Origin: Candidatus Margulisiibacteriota bacterium | GTDB taxonomy: Bacteria > Margulisbacteria > Termititenacia > Termititenacales > Termititenacaceae | DNA: 8,489 nt | Direction of reading: 5' to 3' | Assembly: GCA_031279615.1 (NCBI GenBank) | Contig: JAITIE010000081.1 | Location: 1-8,489, forward strand | Shown: piece by piece, positions 1 to 6,380 of the stretch | Layout: each line of letters begins with the position of its first letter | Numbering within the stretch: position 1 is the stretch's first letter | Notes under the pieces: model-generated | The model's input: only the letters and a program-made list of their open reading frames with translations | Told to the model about the DNA's origin: nothing | Database searches by the model: none | Position numbers and translations under genes: made by a program

Positions 1-46
1 CCGCGCATTTCAGACACTCCGCCCTGAGTTCCTCGTATTCGGACAT
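1..46 (-). CDS. Probable family-4 uracil-DNA glycosylase, N-terminal 15 codons only
   Basis: Only the start of this leftward gene is in the window. It begins at the ATG whose complement lies at 44-46 and reads MSEYEELRAECLKCA before running off the edge. The charged helix followed by Cys-x2-Cys (C11, C14) resembles the start of iron-sulfur uracil-DNA glycosylases (families 4 and 5), where a helix leads into the first [4Fe-4S] cysteines. Such enzymes remove uracil from DNA at the start of base excision repair. No Shine-Dalgarno site precedes the ATG, but an extended -10 box sits 6 nt upstream, so the mRNA may be leaderless. Fifteen residues are too few for a firm call; another cysteine-rich protein remains possible. 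Confidence 0.4.
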   Translation of the reverse strand, partial: MSEYEELRAECLKCA

Positions 47-52
47 GGAATT

Positions 53-61
53 ATTTTAACA
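53..61 (-). promoter_or_regulatory. Extended -10 promoter of the leftward udg-like gene
   Basis: On the minus strand the 9-mer TGTTAAAAT is an extended -10 element (TGn plus TAAAAT). The same 9-mer occurs at the aroK promoter. Six nucleotides (AATTCC) separate it from the ATG at 46, which puts the expected transcription start at the A of the start codon. I see no good -35 box at 17-18 nt spacing. Confidence 0.45.
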
Positions 62-107
62 AATCGCCGCTGAAAAGCCTATCTTAAAAAATCCTCCGGC
101 GTCCAAA

Positions 108-260
108 CTACTGCCCCGCTGTGGTCATCTTGATAATGTAAACCAAAGCGCAATAACTCGGCCGGTTATCGAACGGCGTGTTTGAACCGGTGTCGCCCAC
201 GGAACCGGAAACAGTATGAGCGTGGCTTCCGCTGACAGTACTGGTCAAGCTTGCCGCTGG
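108..260 (-). pseudogene. Remnant of a phage tail-collar-like protein C terminus
   Basis: The minus strand from 260 down to 111 reads about 50 codons without interruption and ends in TAG (108-110). It carries the hallmarks of tail-collar and tail-fibre tips: a SGSHAHTVSGSVG repeat with paired histidines, then PFDNRPSYCALVYIIKM, where FDNRPxYxAL-YIIK is the typical closing strand. Directly upstream in frame is a TGA (261-263), and no start codon or Shine-Dalgarno site in frame could launch the fragment. The rest of the gene is missing, so this looks like the 3' end left after a deletion or rearrangement next to the ParA gene. Such collar domains also occur in bacterial surface proteins, so a prophage origin is likely but not certain. 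Confidence 0.65.
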
Positions 261-286
261 TCAAAAAAACATTTCACTGCTAAAAT
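258..286 (+). promoter_or_regulatory. Possible promoter for the ParA-CBM48 gene
   Basis: TGGTCA (258-263), a 17-nt spacer and TAAAAT (281-286) preceded by TGC form an extended -10 promoter. Its start would be near 293, giving a leader of about 47 nt before the ATG at 340. The -35 end touches the tail-collar remnant. The leader has no clear Shine-Dalgarno sequence, only a G-run at 322-326 some 13 nt from the start. The leader begins with CACCTCC-like sequence, which is C-rich and cannot act as a ribosome site on this strand. Confidence 0.35.
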
Positions 287-339
287 CAGCACCTCCTTTT
301 GTCAAAAATTGGCTTAGGTTTGGGGGCGCCGAAAAGCAA

Positions 340-1410
340 ATGTCTGTTATTGCAATCATTAACCAAAAAGGCGGTTGCGGCAAAACCACCACCACGATCA
401 ATTTGGCCGCAGCGCTGGCGCAAAAAAAACAAAAAACTTTGATCATCGATTTTGATCCGCAGGGACACAGTTCGCTGGGACTCGGCGTCAATGAACAAAA
501 GCTTAGCCGCACCATCAGCGATGTGTTGCTCAAAGACGAGCCGCCGCAAAACGCTTTGCTGAATATTAAAGAAAACCTTGACCTGCTGCCGTCCAACATT
601 GCCCTTACCGCGCTGGAGCAAAAGCTGGCCAGCGTGACCGGCCGTGAATATTATCTGCGCAAGATGCTGGCGGGCTTTGGCCAAAATTATCAAACGGTCA
701 TTATTGACTGTCCGCCGCATCTGGGGCTTTTGAGCGTGAACGCGCTGCTGGCCGCGGACAAAGTGCTGGTGCCGGTCGAGCCAAGTAAATTTGGTCTGGA
801 CGGACTGCAAAAACTGGTGGAAACAATTCAAATGCTCTGCCAAAAAACCAAACATACTCTGGACATCAAATACCTGCTTTCCCTGTACGAACCGGATTCG
901 GATTTCGCGCAAACTTTTGCCAAAAGATTTAAACGCGACTACGGCGCGGCGCTGCTGCACACCAAGATCAACCGCGACAGCGTGATCCGCGAGGCCGCGC
1001 AAGCCGGTCTGCCGGTAATGGATTTTCAGCCACGCTCTCTGGCTTATCTTGATTATTTGGCTCTAGCCAACGAAATTATTATCTGGCAAAATCAGGAGAT
1101 TTTGGAAAATGTTTTTAACAATCCACCGGCTCAGCCGCCACAAACCGCGCTCGGCGTCTGCTTCGCAATTCAAAACAGCGACGCGCAGGCGGTCAACATT
1201 GCTGGCGATTTTAACAATTGGACGCCGGAAGCCGCGCCATTGATTAAACTCGAGCAAAAAGGCATTTGGTACACTTTCTTGCCACTCCAAGCCGGACGTT
1301 ACAATTATCAATTTGTGATTGACGGCAAGCACCAGCCCGACCCGCGCAATCCGGCGGCGGCAATTTCGCCATTTGGCGCGCGGCAGTCAGTGGTAGAGGT
1401 TAAGCTGTAA
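340..1410 (+). CDS. ParA/Soj-family ATPase fused to a CBM48 (AMPK-beta-like) domain
   Basis: The 356-residue protein has two parts. Residues 1-250 form a complete ParA/MinD-type ATPase: deviant Walker A KGGCGKTT (K10, K15), Walker A' with DFDPQG (D37, D39), Walker B IIDCPP (121-126), and the usual C-terminal block around AGLPVMDFQPRS. Such ATPases dimerise on ATP, bind DNA nonspecifically and position plasmids, chromosomes or protein cargo. A proline-rich linker (262-269) joins it to residues 272-356, an E-set carbohydrate-binding fold: GDFNNW (289-294), a Trp at 310, GRYNYQFVIDG (319-329), DP (334-335) and a final VVEV strand, as in AMPK-beta and bacterial CBM48 domains. A plain ParA would be about 250-260 residues. 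No parB or parS-like site is seen nearby. The start is the only sensible one, at the natural ParA beginning, although it lacks a Shine-Dalgarno site. The assignment of both domains is strong; the fused role is inference. Confidence 0.9.
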   Translation: MSVIAIINQKGGCGKTTTTINLAAALAQKKQKTLIIDFDPQGHSSLGLGVNEQKLSRTISDVLLKDEPPQNALLNIKENLDLLPSNIALTALEQKLASVTGREYYLRKMLAGFGQNYQTVIIDCPPHLGLLSVNALLAADKVLVPVEPSKFGLDGLQKLVETIQMLCQKTKHTLDIKYLLSLYEPDSDFAQTFAKRFKRDYGAALLHTKINRDSVIREAAQAGLPVMDFQPRSLAYLDYLALANEIIIWQNQEILENVFNNPPAQPPQTALGVCFAIQNSDAQAVNIAGDFNNWTPEAAPLIKLEQKGIWYTFLPLQAGRYNYQFVIDGKHQPDPRNPAAAISPFGARQSVVEVKL

Positions 1411-1458
1411 ATCTTCCGACAAAATTTCCTCGCAATTGGCGTGGTTTTGTTTCAAGCC

Positions 1459-1487
1459 TTGACAAAATCATTTTTTCGCAATACAAT
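1459..1487 (+). promoter_or_regulatory. Near-consensus sigma-70 promoter of the arsR-ATPase operon
   Basis: TTGACA (1459-1464), a 17-nt spacer and TACAAT (1482-1487) match the housekeeping consensus at 11 of 12 positions. The predicted transcription start is at about 1494, the A of the arsR ATG, so the message would be leaderless. The -35 box overlaps a perfect 11-nt palindrome, TCAAG-C-CTTGA (1452-1462). Confidence 0.85.
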
Positions 1488-1490
1488 AGC

Positions 1491-1512
1491 TGAATGAATG
1501 TTCAATTATTCA
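1491..1512 (+). promoter_or_regulatory. Candidate ArsR/SmtB operator over the transcription start
   Basis: This stretch is dense in TGAA/TTCA half-sites: TGAA-TG-TTCA (1495-1504) and TGAAT-N8-ATTCA (1495-1512), with one more TGAAT at 1491-1495. SmtB/CadC-type repressors bind imperfect AT-rich palindromes built from such halves around the start of transcription. The symmetry breaks outside the core, so the exact footprint is uncertain. Confidence 0.45.
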
Positions 1513-1874
1513 ATCATACCAATGACACCACGTGCGACTGCTGTGTCATTCATAAGCAGTTAGTCAATAAAGCGCGCCGGTTAATGCCGGAGGAAAACTC
1601 GCTGCTGGAGCTGGCCGATCTGCTCAGAATATTCGGCGACTCGACGCGTGTCAGGATCATCAGCGCTTTGCTGCACGCCGAGTTGTGCGTCTGCGACATC
1701 GCCGTGCTGCTCGGCATGACCAAATCGGCGATCTCGCATCAATTAAGAGCCTTGCGCCAGACCAAACTGGTCAAGCGCCGCAAAGCGGGCAAGATAGTTT
1801 ACTACTCCCTGGACGATGAGCACGTCAGCAGTATTTTCAAGCTGGGACTGGCGCACGTCCGCGAAAGGAAATAA
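1494..1874 (+). CDS. ArsR/SmtB-family metal-sensing repressor, CadC-like
   Basis: The 126-residue winged-helix repressor should hold the operon off until metal binds. Recognition-helix region: VCDIAVLLGMTKSAISHQL (residues 66-84), followed by the wing KAGKIVYYSL. Two metal sites are visible. The alpha3N-type site combines N-terminal cysteines (C14, C16, C17) with C65 and C67 in ELCVCD, as in CadC, which senses Cd/Pb/Zn. The alpha5 site is complete, D108-x-H110-x10-H121-x2-E124, as in SmtB and CadC. Starting at 1494 keeps the N-terminal cysteines; later ATGs would lose them. There is no Shine-Dalgarno site, and the -10 box lies 6 nt upstream, so translation is probably leaderless. The ATPase gene starts 2 nt after the stop, which ties the repressor to that pump. 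Confidence 0.93.
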   Translation: MNVQLFNHTNDTTCDCCVIHKQLVNKARRLMPEENSLLELADLLRIFGDSTRVRIISALLHAELCVCDIAVLLGMTKSAISHQLRALRQTKLVKRRKAGKIVYYSLDDEHVSSIFKLGLAHVRERK

Positions 1875-1876
1875 TT

Positions 1877-3787
1877 ATGTGTGAAGCTTGCGCTTGCGGC
1901 GCGGAAAAACATGCGGCCAAACCAAGGACCGCCGGATTGAAATACCTCTGCCTCTTTAGCGGCGCGGTATTTTTTCTAGCCGGTTTATTTTTAAAATTGG
2001 ACAATACCGCGCGGCTGCTGGTGTTTCTGGCCAGCTACATTTTGATCGGCGGAGAAGTCGTCTGGCAGGCCGTCAAAAACATTTCGCGCGGCCAGGTTTT
2101 CGATGAAAATTTTTTGATGAGTCTGGCCAGCGCCGGAGCTTTTGCCATCGGCGAGTATCCCGAAGCCGTGGCGGTTATGCTTTTTTACCAGATTGGCGAG
2201 AATTTTCAGGAGCGGGCGGTCGCGCGGTCGCGAAAGGCTATTAGCGCGCTCATGGATATCCGGCCGGATTTTGCCGTGCTGCTCAGCGGGAAAAAGGTTG
2301 ATCCGGCTGACGTGCAGGTCGGCGCAACTATCCTTGTCCGTCCAGGCGAAAAAATCCCGTTGGACGGCACAGTCATAGAAGGAGCTTCCGCGCTGGACCT
2401 GACCGCGCTCACTGGCGAGTCTCTGCCTCGCGAGGTGTCCGCCGGCAGCGAAGTTTTATCCGGCTCAATCAATCAAAACGGCCTGCTGACCATCCGAGTG
2501 GACAAAGTTTTCGGCGAATCCACGGTCAGTAAAATTCTGCGTCTGGTGGAAAACGCCGAGCAGAAAAAAGCGCCGGTGGAAAATTTCATCACCAAATTTG
2601 CGCGTTATTACACGCCGACGGTGGTCGGAGCCGCCGCTCTGCTGGCCGTGCTGCCGCCGCTGCTGATTAGCAACGCGGTGTTCACGGACTGGCTGTACCG
2701 CGCGTTGACTTTTTTGGTTGTGTCCTGCCCCTGCGCGCTGGTCGTTTCTATACCGCTGTCCTTTTTTGCCGGCATCGGCGCGGCTTCACAGCATGGCATT
2801 TTAGTCAAAGGCAGCAATTATCTCGACGCGCTCAATGACGCCGCGACCGTGGTGTTCGATAAAACCGGCACTTTGACCAGAGGAGTTTTTTCCGTAACGC
2901 AGGTCCTGCCGGCGGAAAACTGGACGAGAGAAAAACTGCTGGAAACCGCCGCCCACGCCGAGCTGTACTCCAATCATCCGCTCGCCGTTTCGATACGCCG
3001 GGCCTACGGGAAAGAACCGGACCGCGCCCGCGTGACACAGCACACGGAAATCGCCGGTCAGGGACTCAAAATAAAACTGGACGGCAAAACCGTGCTGGCC
3101 GGCAACGCCAAAATGTTCGCGCGGGAAAACGGCTTGCTTCCAGACAGCGCCTTTTCCAGTCCTCCGGACGGCACGGTTATCTATCTGGCTGTAGACCAAA
3201 AATTTGCCGGCGCCATAGTCATCGCCGACACAATAAAGCCGGACAGCAAACAGGCTGTCACGGAATTGCACAAACTCGGCAAAAATATCGCGCTGCTCAC
3301 TGGCGACAATCAAAGCGTCGCGCGGAAAACTGCCGCCGCGCTCGGCATAACCAAAGTTTACGCGGAGCTGCTGCCGCAGGAAAAAGTCGAGCGGCTGGAA
3401 GCATTGTCCCAAAGCGGCGGCAAAATTATTTTTGTCGGCGACGGCATCAACGACGCGCCGGTGCTGGCCGCCAGCGATGTGGGCGTGGCGATGGGCGGTG
3501 TCGGTTCGGACGCGGCTATCGAAGCGGCGGATATTGTGTTAATGACCGATGAGCCGTCCAAACTGTCCGCGGCCATGCGGATCGCGCGGGTCACGCGGCG
3601 CATTGTCTGGCAAAATATTATTTTCGCGCTGGGCATCAAAGCGGCGATTTTATTATTGAGCGCGCTAGGACTGGCCGGCATGTGGTTCGCGGTTTTCGGC
3701 GACGTCGGCGTCTGTTTTCTGGCAATCCTGAACGCGCTGCGCATCATGCTCGTAAAACCTGCCCAAAAATCCCGGCCTGTGCTATAA
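1877..3787 (+). CDS. cadA: P1B-type heavy-metal ATPase (Zn/Cd/Pb exporter, CadA/ZntA-like)
   Basis: The 636-residue inner-membrane pump exports divalent metal at the cost of ATP. Order of motifs: transmembrane segments from about residue 23; actuator TGES (179-182); metal-binding SCPC (283-286) in the key membrane helix; phosphorylation site DKTGTLT (D328); HP (367-368) of the nucleotide domain; TGDN (475-478); hinge GDGINDAP (521-528); and last-helix D609 in GDVG, matching the conserved Asp of Zn/Cd/Pb pumps. CPC plus this Asp favours Zn, Cd or Pb over Cu. It is shorter than typical CadA/ZntA (about 700-730) because it lacks an N-terminal HMA domain. Instead it opens with a small cysteine cluster (C2, C5, C7). 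AAAGGA in the end of arsR serves as the ribosome site. The stop codon lies inside the enolase -10 box. Confidence 0.93.
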   Translation: MCEACACGAEKHAAKPRTAGLKYLCLFSGAVFFLAGLFLKLDNTARLLVFLASYILIGGEVVWQAVKNISRGQVFDENFLMSLASAGAFAIGEYPEAVAVMLFYQIGENFQERAVARSRKAISALMDIRPDFAVLLSGKKVDPADVQVGATILVRPGEKIPLDGTVIEGASALDLTALTGESLPREVSAGSEVLSGSINQNGLLTIRVDKVFGESTVSKILRLVENAEQKKAPVENFITKFARYYTPTVVGAAALLAVLPPLLISNAVFTDWLYRALTFLVVSCPCALVVSIPLSFFAGIGAASQHGILVKGSNYLDALNDAATVVFDKTGTLTRGVFSVTQVLPAENWTREKLLETAAHAELYSNHPLAVSIRRAYGKEPDRARVTQHTEIAGQGLKIKLDGKTVLAGNAKMFARENGLLPDSAFSSPPDGTVIYLAVDQKFAGAIVIADTIKPDSKQAVTELHKLGKNIALLTGDNQSVARKTAAALGITKVYAELLPQEKVERLEALSQSGGKIIFVGDGINDAPVLAASDVGVAMGGVGSDAAIEAADIVLMTDEPSKLSAAMRIARVTRRIVWQNIIFALGIKAAILLLSALGLAGMWFAVFGDVGVCFLAILNALRIMLVKPAQKSRPVL

Positions 3788-3788
3788 T
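3780..3788 (+). promoter_or_regulatory. Extended -10 promoter of enolase, overlapping the upstream stop codon
   Basis: TGC followed by a perfect TATAAT (3783-3788) is an extended -10 element; the region 17 nt upstream (TGCCCA, 3760-3765) is a poor -35. The ATPase stop codon TAA is at 3785-3787, inside the box. Start is expected near 3795, giving a leader of about 44 nt. The preceding eleven bases, TGTGCTATAAT, recur exactly at the toxin-antitoxin promoter. Confidence 0.7.
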
Positions 3789-3817
3789 CCCCGCGCTTTT
3801 CGGGGCAAAAATCTTAA

Positions 3818-5134
<1,317 letters not shown>

Positions 5135-5148
5135 GCCAGCGCCAGAAT

Positions 5149-5159
5149 TGTGCTATAAT
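5149..5159 (+). promoter_or_regulatory. Extended -10 promoter of the toxin-antitoxin operon
   Basis: TGTGCTATAAT contains TGC plus TATAAT (5154-5159), identical over 11 nt to the enolase promoter. The -35 position (TTAGGC, 5131-5136) is weak and overlaps the enolase stop. Start is expected near 5166, within the operator palindromes. A second TATAAT lies at 5183-5188 but belongs to the inverted repeat. Confidence 0.65.
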
Positions 5160-5190
5160 ATAATTATACTAGAAATTATACCTATAATTT
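5159..5190 (+). promoter_or_regulatory. Double-palindrome operator for the Phd/YefM antitoxin
   Basis: Two perfect palindromes lie side by side: TATAATTATA (5159-5168) and AAATTATA-CC-TATAATTT (5173-5190, 8-nt arms). The half-site TATAATT/AATTATA appears four times and the two centres are 18 bp apart. They lie between the -10 box and the ribosome site GAGGAG (5191-5196), where Phd-family antitoxins autorepress their operons. Confidence 0.6.
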
Positions 5191-5202
5191 GAGGAGCAGT
5201 TT

Positions 5203-5469
5203 GTGCTGATCAGGCCTATCTCGAAATGCCAGAATAATTTTAACGAAGTGGCAGAATTGTGCCGCAGTGAACATTCACCTGTATATATCACGAAAAACGG
5301 CTATGAGGATTTGGTCTTAATGAGCATGAAAGATTACGCGCAAAATCTGGCGCGGCTGGAGCTTTACGACAAATTGGCCGCCGCGCAGGCGCAGATCAAT
5401 TCTGGCGTTCCGTTAATCGATCACGATGATTTGTTCGCCGAGTTGCGCGGCAAACTCAAAAAACAATAA
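5203..5469 (+). CDS. Phd/YefM-family antitoxin
   Basis: The 88-residue protein has the Phd/YefM fold signature: IRPISKCQNNFNEVAELC (3-20), the beta-strand core PVYITKNGYEDLVLMS (26-41), then a helix and a charged tail that would wrap the toxin. These antitoxins neutralise their partner and, with it, bind operator palindromes to repress the operon. The start is GTG at 5203, supported by GAGGAG ending 6 nt upstream; the protein begins at the normal family position. Its stop overlaps the toxin start by one base (TAATG), the usual arrangement for translational coupling. The palindromes directly upstream support autoregulation. Confidence 0.92.
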   Translation: MLIRPISKCQNNFNEVAELCRSEHSPVYITKNGYEDLVLMSMKDYAQNLARLELYDKLAAAQAQINSGVPLIDHDDLFAELRGKLKKQ

Positions 5470-5786
5470 TGAAAAAAATCCACAAAATAAAATACACTCC
5501 TCTGGCCAGAGAGGATTTGCTAAAGATATTTAGCTATGTGTCCGGCGATCTGTCCGCTCCGCAGAGCGCGTTTAAATTACTAAATAATATTGAAACAGCC
5601 GTCCGGCGTTTGCAAGAACATCCTTACAGCGCGCCGGAGGCTAACGACAGATATTTAACCGAACAGAGTTATCGAAACCTGGTTTGCAAGAAATATCTGA
5701 TTTTCTATAAAGTTAACGCCAAAAAACATTTGGTCGAAATTCACAGAATTGTTTACGGCAAAAGAAATTTGAACTGGTTGTTTTGA
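5469..5786 (+). CDS. RelE/ParE-superfamily toxin
   Basis: The 105-residue basic protein pairs with the upstream antitoxin. It begins IKYTPLAREDLLKIFSYVS (7-25), the first strand and helix of the fold, and has the typical core SYRNLVCKKYLIFYKV (67-82) and closing strand IHRIVYGKRN (91-100) with R93 near the position of RelE catalytic residues. RelE members cleave mRNA in the ribosome, ParE members poison gyrase; sequence alone does not settle which. There is no ribosome site of its own, so it depends on coupling to the antitoxin. Composition is visibly AT-rich: a hand count of four 60-nt blocks (5461-5520 and 5581-5760) gives about 38% GC, against roughly 60-70% in sampled enolase and aroB blocks. 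That suggests acquisition. Confidence 0.9.
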   Translation: MKKIHKIKYTPLAREDLLKIFSYVSGDLSAPQSAFKLLNNIETAVRRLQEHPYSAPEANDRYLTEQSYRNLVCKKYLIFYKVNAKKHLVEIHRIVYGKRNLNWLF

Positions 5787-5787
5787 G

Positions 5788-5822
5788 GCGGGCTTCAATA
5801 CCCGCGGGCAATGCGGTTTTTT
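5788..5822 (+). terminator. Possible intrinsic terminator after the toxin gene
   Basis: Two overlapping hairpins start 2 nt after the toxin stop. The first is GCGGG / CCCGC (5788-5792 with 5801-5805, 8-nt loop). The second is CCGC / GCGG (5802-5805 with 5813-5816, 7-nt loop), followed directly by six T (5817-5822). They share CCGC and cannot form together. The T-run supports termination, but the adjacent stem has only four pairs. Confidence 0.45.
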
Positions 5823-5852
5823 CTGTCAACCGGAATAATTCCATGTTAAAAT
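5823..5852 (+). promoter_or_regulatory. Promoter of the aroK operon
   Basis: CTGTCA (5823-5828), an 18-nt spacer and TAAAAT (5847-5852) with an upstream TGT form an extended -10 promoter. Six nucleotides (AACGGC) separate it from the ATG at 5859, so the expected start coincides with the first base of the codon. It follows directly after the T-run of the candidate terminator. Confidence 0.65.
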
Positions 5853-5858
5853 AACGGC

Positions 5859-6380
5859 ATGAACATAATCCTGATCGGATTCATGGGCAGCGGCAAAACT
5901 TCCACCGGCCGTATTTTGGCCAAACAACTCGGTTATAAATTCCTCGACACCGACCAGATCATCGAGCAGAAAAACGGCCTGACTTGCGCTAAAATTTTCG
6001 CGCAGCGCGGCGAGGAGTTTTTCCGCAAACAGGAGACCGCGACGCTTAAAGAACTGCACGGTTTGGACGGCGCGGTCATCGCCACAGGCGGCGGCATTGT
6101 CCTGTCCGCAGACAACCGGAATTTTTTGCAAAATCTCGGCGCAACAGTTTATCTGAAAACCGAGCCGGCTGAGATATTGAAGCGCGTGGAAAACGACACG
6201 TCGCGGCCATTGCTGTCTCAAGAAAATAAATTAGCGGAAATTCAAAATCTGCTGGCCACGCGGCAGCCATTGTATCTGGCCACGGCGCAGTGTATTATCG
6301 CCACCCAGACCGGCCAGCCGGAAAAAGCCGCCGCCGCGATCTGTAAAATCTTGAAACTGGAGCCGCCATGCCAGCCGTAG
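5859..6380 (+). CDS. aroK: Shikimate kinase
   Basis: The 173-residue cytoplasmic enzyme phosphorylates shikimate at the 3-hydroxyl with ATP, the fifth step toward chorismate. Visible motifs: P-loop GFMGSGKTS (7-15); FLDTD with D30 and D32 for Mg and shikimate; FFRKQE with R56; ATGGGI (75-80) binding shikimate; RPLL with R116 of the lid; and ATRQPLY with R135. Length is normal. The ATG is at the natural family start (MNIILIGFMG) and has no Shine-Dalgarno site; the -10 box lies 6 nt upstream, consistent with a leaderless message. The 3' end overlaps aroB by 13 nt, indicating a shared transcript. Confidence 0.97.
   Translation: MNIILIGFMGSGKTSTGRILAKQLGYKFLDTDQIIEQKNGLTCAKIFAQRGEEFFRKQETATLKELHGLDGAVIATGGGIVLSADNRNFLQNLGATVYLKTEPAEILKRVENDTSRPLLSQENKLAEIQNLLATRQPLYLATAQCIIATQTGQPEKAAAAICKILKLEPPCQP

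Noticed and set aside
290..300. CACCTCCTTTT, identical to the anti-Shine-Dalgarno end of 16S rRNA.
   Set aside because: The flanks do not match 16S rRNA. On the minus strand it is an AAAAGGAGGT sequence, but the nearest ATG is about 19 nt away and opens only a three-codon frame (MFF), so no gene is supported.
286..1002. A long open frame on the minus strand opposite the ParA gene.
   Set aside because: It has no recognisable domain or ribosome site and lies opposite a well-supported ParA coding region; high GC at third positions creates such antisense frames.
1411..1458. Search for a terminator after the ParA gene.
   Set aside because: I found no stable stem followed by T residues in this gap.
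2801..3412. A 203-codon open frame opposite the metal ATPase.
   Set aside because: It mirrors conserved ATPase motifs and has no start signal or family features.
3789..3805. CCCCG/CGGGG hairpin as a terminator for the metal ATPase gene.
   Set aside because: Only five pairs with a 7-nt loop and no T-run afterwards; the enolase start site probably falls inside it.
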